Assembly: GCA_002404055.1 (NCBI GenBank)
Contig: DHIZ01000401.1
Span: 15,501 to 32,976, forward strand
Direction of reading: 5' to 3'
DNA length: 17,476 bases
From: Chloroflexi bacterium UBA4733
Lineage (GTDB): Bacteria; Chloroflexota; UBA4733
In this document: in pieces, positions 4,965 to 14,026 of the stretch
How positions within the stretch are numbered: the first letter of the stretch is position 1
How the letters are laid out: each line of letters opens with the position of its first letter
The notes under the pieces: generated by a model
Told to the model about the DNA's origin: nothing
The model's input: only the letters and a program-made list of their open reading frames with translations
Database searches by the model: none
Program-made: the position numbers and the translations under genes

Positions 4965-7916
4965 TCACGGCCCTACCAGCACATCTTGCGCCAGAGTAGC
5001 GTAATCGGCGCCGCCTTTGAGGCCGGGACCGGCGGCGGTAAGGCGTGCGCCGGACTGCAGGGTGTACAGCCCGACTTGCAGGTGGTAGGCGCCGGCAACG
5101 ACGCCGGCAGGCAGAGTCAGGGTATGCGTGTCGGTGACCACCTGGCCCGGCTCCCATGTGCTCGTCGGCGCGGATGTTCCACCAGGCGGCGCGTCGGCCT
5201 GGGCTGCCAGCTTGCCGGTCGCGTCAACCAGGTGGACGAACACCGTCTCGTCAGTATTTGGGAGCCCGGTCGCCTGCCAGTACAGCGTCACCCGCAACGC
5301 GGTGGCGGGGCGTGCCGGGAGCGGATCGACGGCGTAACCGGCGAGCCGGATGACGTTGCCGAAGTTGACGTTGGCGGCATAGGGCATCGCCGGTAGCGCG
5401 GTCAGGCGCGGCAGCGCGACGACAGTGACCGGACCGAGGGCGATTGCCTGGCCCGTCGCCGTGGTGAGGGTCAGGGTCGCTGCGCCGGCTGTGGCGCGGC
5501 CGTCGATGCGCAGCAGATGGCGGTCGGCCAGCAAGGCGCCGGGCGGCCACTGCGCGACGGGCAGCACAGCCGCCAGCTCCGAGGAGTCGGTGGTCGCGAC
5601 CGTCGCGCCGTTGGGGGCGCGCAAGCGGAGGGGCGGCGCCTGGTCGGTCAGCCCGGTAACGTGCCAGAAGAGGACGGCGCCGAGCACATCGTTCTGCTGC
5701 ACCTGGGGGCGATCCAGGTTCCAACCCACCAGAGTAAGCCCCGACGTGATGGCGATGTTGGTGGCGTGCGGCAGCGAGGGTAGCGGTCCCTGAGCAGCGC
5801 TGGCGGTTCGCGCGGCTGCCGGGCTTACGGTCAGGCTCCCCGCCGTGGCCGGAGCGCCGAATTGTTTGCCGTCGGCGATGCCGAGCAGGCGAACGTACAC
5901 GTCGTAGCTGCCGGGCGGCAGGTAGGCCGGCAGGGGGAGTTCGATGCGGTCGAGGAAGGCCAGACGGGCGGCATCGCCCGTGTGCCAGTAGCCGGCCGGG
6001 TAGCTGACCGCGTCCGTTGAGGTCCAGACGTAGCCGTCGCTGCCGGTCAGTTCCAGGCGCATCAAAAGCGGCTGCGCCGGTTCCTGCAACAGGCGCCAGT
6101 TCAGCAGCACCGCGGCGCTGGCGCCGGGAGCGGCAGGCTGAACGGCGCCGCCGGTGAGTTGCGCCGCCGTGCCGAACTGCTCGGGGGCCGGGAAGGCAGG
6201 GGCTACCCGTTGCACCCACGCTTCCAGCGCGCTCAGCGGGGGTTGGAAGAAGCGGTATGTTCTGCCTTCGCCGGGCAGTTGAGCGGTTGTTACCTCGTTG
6301 GCGGCGAACTGCTGCAGCAGCGTGCTGGCCTCCCAGGAGCGGTCGTCGGTCGTCAGGTAGAGCAACGCCGGGCCGCTGGTAGCGTACTCCAGGATGCCCC
6401 GGTCGTCGGCGTAGCGGGCGCCGGGATACTCGCGTTGCAGCGTGGAGTAGAGAGTGTAGTCGATGTCGTGGTCGTAGCCGCCGACGACGGCCAGCGTGCC
6501 GTTCGCCAGCGCGACGGCCGTGGCCGCCAGGTCCACCGTGTCTTGCTGCGGCAGGCCGTAATCGGCGCCCGACCAGAACTCCGGAATGACGGCGAAGAAC
6601 GGCACGGCCAGGGCGAGTTGGGCCACCAGGAGTACCCCCGTCGCGCCGCTCGCCAGGAGACGCGCTTGCAGGCGGGGAAGGGTATCGTTCACCAGCGCTG
6701 CAACCGTGCAGATGCCGCAGCCCTCCAAGACGTAGATCGCCGGCATACTCACGACGAAGTAATATGGGTGAACCTCCACCAGATGGACCATCAGCCCGAG
6801 TGGCGGGATCAGTGACCACAGCAGCACGATGACACCCCGCCCGGCGGCGAAACGATCTCGGGCCGCTATAGCGCGTGCCACGCCGATCAGCGTTGCTACG
6901 CAGCCCACGACCAGGAAAGCGACCGCCAGCCAGTCGAGAGCAGTGAAGGGCAGGCTGGTCGCATCAAGCAGGCGGGACCCTTGCGGGGCGATCGACTGAT
7001 AGCCGCGTCCCGTCACGAGGTTGCCGAAGTCGTACCAGCTTTGCAGGTCCACGCCGGGGTGGCGGGCTTGCTGCCCAGCGACGCTCTTGCCTAGCGCCGG
7101 TAGCACGGTGGTCAGGACGTAGGGCGCCAGCGTGATCGCCAGCGTGGACAGGCAAAGCAGGATGCGGCGGATGCCGAGCGAGCGAAAGAAGAGGAGGAAC
7201 ACAAGGAGTAACGTCACCATCTCGCCGATCGGCACGATGTGGGACTGGAAGAAGGCAGAGAAGGCCAGTCCGCAGAGCAGCGCCGGCAGGTAGCGTTGCC
7301 CCGTCCGCCGCCAGGAGGGGGCCATACGGTCCGTCGGGAAGGCGATGAGCTTGCCGGTCGCCGCCGGCCCCGTTGCCAACGGTCGAGGCGCTTCGCTTGC
7401 CGTACTGCCCGCTGAGACATTGCCCCCGAGCCGTAGCCAGCGCAGGAGCAGCCAGAAGGCCAGCAACGCCAGCGGCGCATCGAAGGCGGTGATCCAGAGC
7501 CGGCGGGAGTACATGACTGCCCAGGGGCTCACCGCAAATAGCGCAGTGACGACGAGTGCCAGTTGCCGGTTCCAGGTGGTGCGCACGACCTGGTAGCAGA
7601 GCGCGACGGCGCCGATGTTCAGCAACGCTACCCACACTTGCGCCACGACCAGACTGGAGGTAATGGCCAGCGGCAGCATGAGCAGCCACATGGCCACCGG
7701 TCCGTTGTCGATCGGGATGGACGAGATCAAGCCGTGCGCCTGCAGCCAGCCGTGTTGCAGCGCCTGCGTGGCCGCCGTGACCATATCGTCGTCGTCGCCG
7801 CGATACTCAGCCAGGTTGAGCCGCCACAGGCGCAGCAGCGCCGCCAGGGCGACGAGGATCGCCGGAAGCCGGCGTTCCGCTTCCTGCCACCGCAGCAGCG
7901 CTGGACGTGTCATCAT
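4965..7916 (-). CDS. GT39/ArnT-like membrane glycosyltransferase with three C-terminal beta-rich modules
   Basis: A 983-residue protein. Residues about 17-445 are a polytopic membrane region of the dolichyl-/undecaprenyl-phosphate-sugar glycosyltransferase 39 type. An acidic first outer loop, EYRGDDDDM (37-45), stands where the family keeps its catalytic acids, and HPYYFVVSMPAIYVL (383-397) is the familiar late-helix motif. Such enzymes transfer sugars from lipid-phosphate donors to proteins or lipids on the outer face of the membrane. Residues 446-983 are extracytoplasmic and end in three similar beta-sandwich-like modules (about 580-700, 717-835 and 846-983), each with a hydrophobic L-x-W strand and a W-x-PG turn. 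The start is uncertain: the paired ATGs at 7916/7913 fit the first helix but lack a ribosome-binding site. A GTG at 7955 with AGGA upstream is an alternative. It lies 82 bp after the phosphofructokinase gene, in the same direction. Confidence 0.85.
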   Translation of the reverse strand: MMTRPALLRWQEAERRLPAILVALAALLRLWRLNLAEYRGDDDDMVTAATQALQHGWLQAHGLISSIPIDNGPVAMWLLMLPLAITSSLVVAQVWVALLNIGAVALCYQVVRTTWNRQLALVVTALFAVSPWAVMYSRRLWITAFDAPLALLAFWLLLRWLRLGGNVSAGSTASEAPRPLATGPAATGKLIAFPTDRMAPSWRRTGQRYLPALLCGLAFSAFFQSHIVPIGEMVTLLLVFLLFFRSLGIRRILLCLSTLAITLAPYVLTTVLPALGKSVAGQQARHPGVDLQSWYDFGNLVTGRGYQSIAPQGSRLLDATSLPFTALDWLAVAFLVVGCVATLIGVARAIAARDRFAAGRGVIVLLWSLIPPLGLMVHLVEVHPYYFVVSMPAIYVLEGCGICTVAALVNDTLPRLQARLLASGATGVLLVAQLALAVPFFAVIPEFWSGADYGLPQQDTVDLAATAVALANGTLAVVGGYDHDIDYTLYSTLQREYPGARYADDRGILEYATSGPALLYLTTDDRSWEASTLLQQFAANEVTTAQLPGEGRTYRFFQPPLSALEAWVQRVAPAFPAPEQFGTAAQLTGGAVQPAAPGASAAVLLNWRLLQEPAQPLLMRLELTGSDGYVWTSTDAVSYPAGYWHTGDAARLAFLDRIELPLPAYLPPGSYDVYVRLLGIADGKQFGAPATAGSLTVSPAAARTASAAQGPLPSLPHATNIAITSGLTLVGWNLDRPQVQQNDVLGAVLFWHVTGLTDQAPPLRLRAPNGATVATTDSSELAAVLPVAQWPPGALLADRHLLRIDGRATAGAATLTLTTATGQAIALGPVTVVALPRLTALPAMPYAANVNFGNVIRLAGYAVDPLPARPATALRVTLYWQATGLPNTDETVFVHLVDATGKLAAQADAPPGGTSAPTSTWEPGQVVTDTHTLTLPAGVVAGAYHLQVGLYTLQSGARLTAAGPGLKGGADYATLAQDVLVGP

Positions 7917-7998
7917 CGCGGCCGGGGCGTCAGGGTGTAATGGCGGAGTTAGCACGACAGCGCGAATCCTACCATAGCGCCGCCGCTGCCTGCGGTGC

Positions 7999-9150
7999 TC
8001 AGTACAGCCGGTACGGAGCCGGCAACGGTCCGACCAACGGCTCAAGGTAAGTGAGGAAGTTGTCCGGTACGTCATACTGGTCGGGCAACAGGTACTGCGC
8101 ATCCAGGGTCCGGGTCTGGTTGGCGGCATCAGTCAGTGGGACCAGACCATACCTGGCAGCGTAGGGGGCGTCGGCCGTGCGCTGGATGGTCACCATCTGG
8201 CCCGATTCGCCGCGCAGCACCGCCTGGATCGCGTGCCGGCCCACCATGCGGGCTTCTTCAGCATCGACGGTCGAACGACCGAGCGAGGACGCCCGCTGGA
8301 TGTAGCCCAGGATGTCGGTGATCGGCTCGGGTGGCAACTCCAAGCGCTGCTTGGTCAGTTCCGCCAGTTGCTTGCCGATGCCTCCCAGACGCACGTGCCC
8401 GAAGGCGTCGATGATGCCCAGGTTGGCGCCGCCCTCGGGCAACTGGAAGCCCTCCGCGACGGCTACAACGCAGTGGCCGTAACTGCGATAGGCGTGCTCT
8501 ACCGCCGCCAGGAAGCGCGCCTCGTCCCAGGTGTGCTCCGGCAGCAGGATCAGGTGCGGAGCGGCGTCGGCGCGGTCGCGGGCGAGGCAACTGGCGGCGG
8601 CCAGCCAGCCGGCATGCCGCCCCATGATCTCCAGGACATAGATGCGCCGCATCGCCCGACAATCGAGGCCGACATCCCGCACCAACGCCGCCACGTAACG
8701 CGCCGCACTGGGGTAGCCGGGGCAGTGGTCGGTAAACGGTAGGTCGTTGTCGATGGTCTTGGGCACGCCCATCACCTGGAGCGGCAGACCCCGCTGCCGG
8801 GCTAGTGTGGCGAGCTGGTTGGCGGTGTCCATGCTGTCGTTGCCGCCGATATAGACGAAGGTGCGCACCTGATGGCGGTCGAAGGCGGTGATGATACTGT
8901 CATAGTCGTCGGGCTGCAATTTGTAGCGCACGCTGCCCAGGCCGGCGGACACGGTCTGCGCGAGGGCGGTGGTATCGACGCGAGTCAGGTCGATCACATC
9001 GTCGTGCAAGGCCCCCTGGATACCGTAGCGCAAACCGAGCACCGTGCTCCCGGCCTCCCGCGCCGCCTCGATCACGCCCGCCAGGCTCGCATTGATCACC
9101 GCCGTCGGCCCGCCCGACTGGCCAACCGCCACCGTCCCCAACTCAGCCAT
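7999..9150 (-). CDS. 6-phosphofructokinase, pyrophosphate-dependent type
   Basis: A 383-residue cytoplasmic phosphofructokinase that phosphorylates fructose 6-phosphate to the 1,6-bisphosphate in glycolysis. Landmarks are VGQSGGPTAVIN (9-20) at the phosphate-donor site, IGGNDSMDT (101-109), VPKTIDNDLPFTD (129-141) with the catalytic base Asp134, and LEIMGRHAGW (173-182). Two positions decide the donor. Lys131 replaces the glycine of the PGTIDND seen in ATP enzymes, and an Asp (GGNDS) replaces the second glycine of GGDGS. Both are hallmarks of pyrophosphate-dependent enzymes, so the reaction is probably reversible. The Asn in GGNDS is where Asp is more common. The ATG follows GAGGAG at seven-base spacing. 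It lies 104 bp behind the ABC operon and 82 bp ahead of the GT39 gene, and no other glycolytic gene is nearby. Confidence 0.93.
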   Translation of the reverse strand: MAELGTVAVGQSGGPTAVINASLAGVIEAAREAGSTVLGLRYGIQGALHDDVIDLTRVDTTALAQTVSAGLGSVRYKLQPDDYDSIITAFDRHQVRTFVYIGGNDSMDTANQLATLARQRGLPLQVMGVPKTIDNDLPFTDHCPGYPSAARYVAALVRDVGLDCRAMRRIYVLEIMGRHAGWLAAASCLARDRADAAPHLILLPEHTWDEARFLAAVEHAYRSYGHCVVAVAEGFQLPEGGANLGIIDAFGHVRLGGIGKQLAELTKQRLELPPEPITDILGYIQRASSLGRSTVDAEEARMVGRHAIQAVLRGESGQMVTIQRTADAPYAARYGLVPLTDAANQTRTLDAQYLLPDQYDVPDNFLTYLEPLVGPLPAPYRLY

Positions 9151-9254
9151 GCCTCAGCTCCTCTGACTTCTTGTGCATGAGACAATAGCATAAGGCGATG
9201 GAGATGGCGACAGGACCAGCAGCGGCACATGCGCCTGGCGGTTGGCGCCGCCGC

Positions 9255-10028
9255 CTACATCAGCTCCAGCCGGCCGTCCTGAATCTGGTACGTCACGTGG
9301 GCAATCTCGTTGATGGTGGGGTCGTGGGTGGCGATGACGACGGTGACGCCGTGGTCGATGACAATCTTGCGGAAGAGCTTCAGCACCTGGAGGCCGGTAA
9401 CGCTATCGAGCTCGCCGGTCGGCTCGTCGGCCAGGATGATGCGCGGATCGTTGGCGAGGGCGCGGGCGATAGCAACACGCTGCTGCTGGCCGCCGGAGAG
9501 CTCGTAGGGGCGGTGCTTGACGCGCGAGCCGAGGCCCACCAGGTCGAGCAGTTCGCGGGCGCGCTGCTCGCGGCCTTTGCGTGGCATGCGGGCGATGCGC
9601 ATGGCCAGTTCGACGTTTTCCAGCGCCGAGAGCACAGGCAGCAGGGCGTAGGATTGGAAGACGAAGGCCATCTTGCGGCGGCGCAGGTCGGTCATAGCCC
9701 CATCGGAGTAGTGCCCGATCTCCCGCCCCTCGACGCGCACGGAGCCGGTAGTGGGGCGGTCCAGTCCGCCTATGATGTTGAGCAGCGTGGTCTTGCCGGA
9801 GCCGGAACGGCCGCGCAGGGCCACCATCGTGCCCGGTTGCACCTCCAGCGACACGCCTTTGAGGGCGTGGACCGCATTGCCGTGCAGGCGGAAGGTGCGC
9901 ACGATGTCCCGACAGTCGATGATCGGGCCGGATGTCTGGGGGGCCGAACGGGGCTGCAGAATGTCGGGGACGACCGGCGTCAGGACGGCCGCAGTGGGGC
10001 GGCGGCGGGTGAAAGGCAGCATGCTCAT
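9255..10028 (-). CDS. ABC transporter ATP-binding protein, MacB/LolD-like (second ATPase)
   Basis: A 257-residue ABC ATPase of the type that serves FtsX-fold permeases (MacB/LolD class). Walker A is GRSGSGKTT (73-81), the Q-loop is Gln125 in FVFQSYALLP, the signature is LSGGQQQR (177-184), Walker B is IILADEPTGELD (197-208) and the switch histidine is His235. All catalytic elements are intact. About 35 extra residues with a basic, proline-rich character precede the ATPase domain. Its ATG overlaps the stop of the preceding ATPase gene as ATGA, which implies translational coupling. It is probably the last gene of the adaptor-permease-ATPase-ATPase operon. The substrate is unknown. Confidence 0.93.
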   Translation of the reverse strand: MSMLPFTRRRPTAAVLTPVVPDILQPRSAPQTSGPIIDCRDIVRTFRLHGNAVHALKGVSLEVQPGTMVALRGRSGSGKTTLLNIIGGLDRPTTGSVRVEGREIGHYSDGAMTDLRRRKMAFVFQSYALLPVLSALENVELAMRIARMPRKGREQRARELLDLVGLGSRVKHRPYELSGGQQQRVAIARALANDPRIILADEPTGELDSVTGLQVLKLFRKIVIDHGVTVVIATHDPTINEIAHVTYQIQDGRLELM

Positions 10029-10948
10029 GTCCGATTTTTGTCCTTCGCCGGCGACGCCTCGTCGGCGGGGCGAATCTCGATGTGGCCGTCGACCATTTCC
10101 AGGCGTACTTTCTTGCCGATTTCCAGCTTCTCCATCAGGTCGCGCGGCAGTTGCAGGCGACCGGCATTATCCAGTACCACAAATTCCTCGTGCGTCTGGC
10201 CGAAGTCCAGCGGGTCGTCCAGATTGATGTCGGCGCGGCGCAGGCTCTCTGTGCTGGTCTTGCCATCGCGGATGGACACGACGCGATCAACGCGCGAGGT
10301 TACCGTGCGGTCGTGGGTCACGATGATGACGGTCGTGTGGTAGTTCTGCACGAGGCGGCGGAAGATCTCGAAGATCATGTTGGAGGTGGCCGTGTCAACG
10401 GAGCCGGTCGGCTCGTCGGCCAGCAAGAGCGGCGGGTTGTTGGCCAGTGCTACCGCGATAGCCACGCGCTGCTGCTCACCACCGGACATGTGGATTGGCT
10501 GGTGGTGCATCCGGTCGCTCAAACCGACAGCGTCCAGCAGCTCGGTGGCCCAGGCTCGGCGTTTCCTTGGTGTCGTGCCGTTGATGACCATCGGCACTTC
10601 CACGTTCTGTAAGGCGGTCAAGTAAGGGATGAGGTTGCGCGAGGTCTGTTGCCAGACGAAGCCGACCACTTCTCGCTTGTACTTGACCAGCGTCCGTTCC
10701 GGCATCTTGAGCAGGTTGTACCCGGCGACCACGGCCGTGCCGGCGGAGGGGCGATCCAGGCCGCCCAGCACGTTGAGCAATGTCGTCTTGCCGGAGCCGG
10801 AGTTGCCGATGATGGCCATCAGTTCGCCGCGCTGCACGGTGAGGTCCAGCCCCTGCAAGGCCAGCGCCTCCAGGTCCTGGACTTTGAAGATCTTGACAAG
10901 GTTCTCGCAGGCAACGAGCGGTTCGGCGGCGGGCACATGGAATTCCAT
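10025..10948 (-). CDS. ABC transporter ATP-binding protein with C-terminal AbrB/SpoVT-like domain (first ATPase)
   Basis: A 307-residue MacB/LolD-class ABC ATPase. Walker A is GNSGSGKTT (48-56), the Q-loop is Gln100 in GFVWQQ, the signature is MSGGEQQR (154-161), Walker B is LLLADEPTGSVD (174-185) and the switch histidine is His212. After the usual end near residue 235, a tail follows. Residues 254-293 read like an AbrB/SpoVT swapped-hairpin domain, with VVLDNAGRLQLPRDL (257-271), then KLEIGKKVRLEM and a final beta strand HIEIRP. In other proteins this domain dimerises and often binds DNA. Here it could dimerise the ATPase or link transport to regulation; neither is shown. The start ATG overlaps the permease stop as TAATG and the stop overlaps the next ATPase start. 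Confidence 0.93.
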   Translation of the reverse strand: MEFHVPAAEPLVACENLVKIFKVQDLEALALQGLDLTVQRGELMAIIGNSGSGKTTLLNVLGGLDRPSAGTAVVAGYNLLKMPERTLVKYKREVVGFVWQQTSRNLIPYLTALQNVEVPMVINGTTPRKRRAWATELLDAVGLSDRMHHQPIHMSGGEQQRVAIAVALANNPPLLLADEPTGSVDTATSNMIFEIFRRLVQNYHTTVIIVTHDRTVTSRVDRVVSIRDGKTSTESLRRADINLDDPLDFGQTHEEFVVLDNAGRLQLPRDLMEKLEIGKKVRLEMVDGHIEIRPADEASPAKDKNRT

Positions 10949-13914
10949 TAGCCTGACTCCTCCCCCAGCTTCGTGGCTTCGTGGATCTTCATGCGCAGCA
11001 GCATAGTCACCATAACCGGCAAGGCCATTGCCAGCATAATGCCCAGCACCAGGTAGAGCTTAAAGATCTGGTCCCACGGCGTGTGGACGAGGAAGGGCGG
11101 CACGTTGGCGTGGGCATCGAGGTCGATATGCATGAAGGGAATGAAGAGCGAGCTGGCGTAACGGCCTATGGTGGTGCCCAGCGCGACGCCCAGGACGAGC
11201 AGGAAAAGTTGCTCGAAGCCCAGCATCGAGACCAGGCCCCAGACGGAAAGACCGATGGCGCGCATGATGCCCAGTTGTTGCAGGCGGCGCTGGTAGCTCA
11301 GGAAGGAGTAGAGCAAGAACCCCATGACGGTGAGCAAGGTTGCCACCAGGAAGCCAACGGTGAGGCTGCCGAAGAGGCCGGTTGACTGTGGCAGACTGCG
11401 TTCGCTGAAGATGGCCGACACGGCATCGCTCGTTTGATAGATCGGGTTCTCCGGCAGGTTGGCCAGCTCGTTGCGTACCGCACCGGGCGAGGCGTTCGGC
11501 GTCAGGCGGAGCAGGACCGTCCAGGGTTGTTGCCCGGTGATACCGAGCACATAGTCAAGGTTCACCAGGAAAAAGTCGCCATCCTGCGGGTAGACGGTCG
11601 GGAAGGCATTCACGCTGCCGCGCAGCACCAGGGGCACCGTCTGCACGTTGCTGCTGTCGCCGGTGTGGAGCAGGATGGTGTCACCGATGTGCAGCCGGTT
11701 CTTGGACAGGTAGGAGTTACTGGCCAGCACTGCGTCGTCCTCGCCGCGCAGCGCCGACATGATGTCGTTTTTCGTGGCAGGGGTGTTGAGGTCGGGCCGG
11801 TACCAGCCATAGTTCGGGTAGCTGTTGGCGTCAATCGCCACCATCGTCACCTGCCCGCCGGAACGACCGGCACTGGTGACGACGGAGGCCTTGGAGTCCT
11901 TAAGCATACGAGTGGCCCCCACGACGTCTTTCATTCCTTGATAGCGCTGCACAGGCTCCATCGTCCAGATTTGATGGTCCTGGTCGTAATCACCACGTTC
12001 CACGAAACTGATGTCGGAGCCGTTGGAGTACATGACGTGGTCGGTGATGTTCTGGTCCAGCGTCTCCGCCATTGAGGCGCTGAAGACGCCCAGCGACATG
12101 GTGAGCGTCACGAGCAGGACGAGTCGCGTGTACTGGCTGGGCGTGCGGCTGATGTGGCGCAGGCCCAGGAGGATGGAGAGGGGGAACAGGCGGTTGCCGA
12201 TCATCGCCATCAGTTCGGTGACCCAGGGGAAGACGCGCATAGCGACCAGGCCGATGGCGAACATGAAGAAGGCCGGCACCAGCAGCAGCAAGGGGTTCTG
12301 GACGGCGTTGCCGTTCTGGTCGATGGCAAGGAGCGAGCCCTGGCCCTGCAAGAGCTTGTAGCCGTAGATGGCGATGATCAATATGCCGAGGTCCAGGAAG
12401 TAGCGCTGCCAGAAAGGCTTGCGCGTGCCGCGGGACACTTCCGCCTTGTAGCTAATGATGGTGTGCCGGGCGGCGCCGGCAGCAGGTAGGAGGATGGCCA
12501 GCAGAGAAAGGATGATGGCGGCGAAGGCGTAGCGATAGGTGTCGGACGAGATGCGTACCGGCAGGAGGCCGCGGTTGACGAAGAAGAGGAAAGTATAGGT
12601 GAAACCGATGAACTGGGCGACCAGTGCTGCCAGCAGCGGCCCGACCACCAGGGCGATCAGGCTGATAAAGCCACCTTCCACCACGTAAATGCCCAGGATC
12701 TGGGCGTTGCTGGCGCCGCGACTCTTGAGGACGGCGATCTCGTTGCGCTGTTTGTCCACCAGCATGCTGGATGCCAGCAGGATGTAATACAGGACGATCG
12801 CCAGCGTCGGAGCCGATAGCGAGAACAGCAGTATCTTCAAGAAGTAGGAATCCTGCACGAACTGCTGCAACACCTTTACCGGCGAGATGTCTAGCGTCAC
12901 ACCCGGCAGCAGCGATGACGCCGTAGCGGTTAGTTGCGATGAGCCGTCGATCACCGTCTGGGCGTTGGTGGAGTGGATGTCGGCCTGGTTGAAGATAAAG
13001 AACCAGTAGTACTCATACGGCGCCTTCGGGTTGACTTTCAGCACGCCGTTGAAGTAGCTGGTCTGGGGCAGCAGGAGGTAGTCATCGAAGGTGTCCGGCC
13101 GGTAGAACCAGTAGCCCTCGTTGGCGTCCTTGGGCTTCCAGGTGCCGACAATCCGTACGGTGATGGGGGTGGCGTTATATGCGTCCTGATTGGCGAAGGT
13201 GACGACATCGCCCACGTTGATGAGGAGTTTTTCGGCCCCGGCCTGGGTGGCGAGCGCTTCCACGTTGTGCTGCGCATCGAAGACGGCGTTCGGATACTGG
13301 CCCTGGGTGATGACGATGTGCTGCTGCAAGTCGGTCAGGAAGCCGATGGACAGGTAGTCCTTGAAGGTATTGCCGGTTGCCACCGTCTTGTCGCCCAGGC
13401 TGTACACCGGCAGCTTGTCCGTGGCGCCGTAGCGCACCATCTGCTGCTGGGGCAGGCTGGTCGCGCTGGCGGCGTTGTTGACCAGATAGTTATTGACGCG
13501 ATCATATTGTGTTGGAGACAGGATGGGGTTGACGGCGGTAGGGTCCACCGTTCCCGTGGTGGCGGCCTGCTTCCCTGCCGGTCCTGGATCGTAGGTCCAG
13601 TGGAAGAGCAGACTGGCCGGGGGCTGGGCCTTCTCCGTTTGGGTGAGCAGTTGCGCGTGGAGCAGCTTTTCCGATACGCCATCGGAATAGAGGGGCACGG
13701 CGCAGACAAGGGTGACGGTGATGACCAGGCCGAGGGTCGTGGCCGCCAGCAGGCGGGCGTTCGACCGCGCTCGCCGGTAGACCATTTGCAGGATCGCGAA
13801 GGCGTTGCCGCCCAGGCCCCCCAGGAGCAGTCCAACGCCACGACCAGCAACCCGCGCACCCGTCTGCACCATACCGCCCGGACGCAGGGCCGGCGCCGCG
13901 TCACGAATTCCCAA
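10948..13914 (-). CDS. FtsX-like ABC transporter permease with two FtsX cores
   Basis: A 988-residue integral membrane protein of the MacB/FtsX (type VII ABC) class. Core one has a membrane helix at about 55-76, a large extracytoplasmic domain (about 77-355) and three helices (about 358-480). Two linking helices lie at about 505-523 and 541-562. Core two has a helix at about 598-617, a second extracytoplasmic domain and three helices near the end, the last at about 952-974. Each core has the cytoplasmic 'R-R/L-x-G-x-x-R-A-I-G / K-S-R-G-A-S' coupling segment expected to touch an ATPase: NEIAVLKSRGASNAQI (391-406), and RRLQQLGIMRAIGLS in core two. The start is TTG at 13914, chosen because a perfect AGGAGG stands five bases upstream. 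It lies 112 bp after the adaptor gene and is coupled to the first ATPase by TAATG. Confidence 0.9.
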   Translation of the reverse strand: MGIRDAAPALRPGGMVQTGARVAGRGVGLLLGGLGGNAFAILQMVYRRARSNARLLAATTLGLVITVTLVCAVPLYSDGVSEKLLHAQLLTQTEKAQPPASLLFHWTYDPGPAGKQAATTGTVDPTAVNPILSPTQYDRVNNYLVNNAASATSLPQQQMVRYGATDKLPVYSLGDKTVATGNTFKDYLSIGFLTDLQQHIVITQGQYPNAVFDAQHNVEALATQAGAEKLLINVGDVVTFANQDAYNATPITVRIVGTWKPKDANEGYWFYRPDTFDDYLLLPQTSYFNGVLKVNPKAPYEYYWFFIFNQADIHSTNAQTVIDGSSQLTATASSLLPGVTLDISPVKVLQQFVQDSYFLKILLFSLSAPTLAIVLYYILLASSMLVDKQRNEIAVLKSRGASNAQILGIYVVEGGFISLIALVVGPLLAALVAQFIGFTYTFLFFVNRGLLPVRISSDTYRYAFAAIILSLLAILLPAAGAARHTIISYKAEVSRGTRKPFWQRYFLDLGILIIAIYGYKLLQGQGSLLAIDQNGNAVQNPLLLLVPAFFMFAIGLVAMRVFPWVTELMAMIGNRLFPLSILLGLRHISRTPSQYTRLVLLVTLTMSLGVFSASMAETLDQNITDHVMYSNGSDISFVERGDYDQDHQIWTMEPVQRYQGMKDVVGATRMLKDSKASVVTSAGRSGGQVTMVAIDANSYPNYGWYRPDLNTPATKNDIMSALRGEDDAVLASNSYLSKNRLHIGDTILLHTGDSSNVQTVPLVLRGSVNAFPTVYPQDGDFFLVNLDYVLGITGQQPWTVLLRLTPNASPGAVRNELANLPENPIYQTSDAVSAIFSERSLPQSTGLFGSLTVGFLVATLLTVMGFLLYSFLSYQRRLQQLGIMRAIGLSVWGLVSMLGFEQLFLLVLGVALGTTIGRYASSLFIPFMHIDLDAHANVPPFLVHTPWDQIFKLYLVLGIMLAMALPVMVTMLLRMKIHEATKLGEESG

Positions 13915-14026
13915 TGCTACCTCCTGTTACAGCGGCTCCTGCAGCACCTGCCGGTGTGGACTGGCCTCAACCATTTTACGCCATCCAATCCGAGCCGCTA
14001 CGTTTGTCCTTGCTGTCTCGACTTTG

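Noticed and set aside
7917..8129. N-terminal extension of the GT39 frame up to 8129.
   Set aside because: The extra 71 residues run into the end of the phosphofructokinase gene, are Arg/Pro/Ser-rich, and lie before the first natural membrane helix. Only the GTG at 7955 remains a possible alternative start.
9231..9251. Short GC-rich hairpin after the last ATPase gene as a terminator.
   Set aside because: The stem is only about five base pairs with no T-tract; it is common in GC-rich DNA.
9198..10343. Long plus-strand open frame (381 codons) opposite the ABC ATPases.
   Set aside because: It is the antisense of two genes with complete Walker A, signature and Walker B motifs. Its translation is His/Gly/Val-rich without any family pattern, as expected from GC-rich antisense frames.
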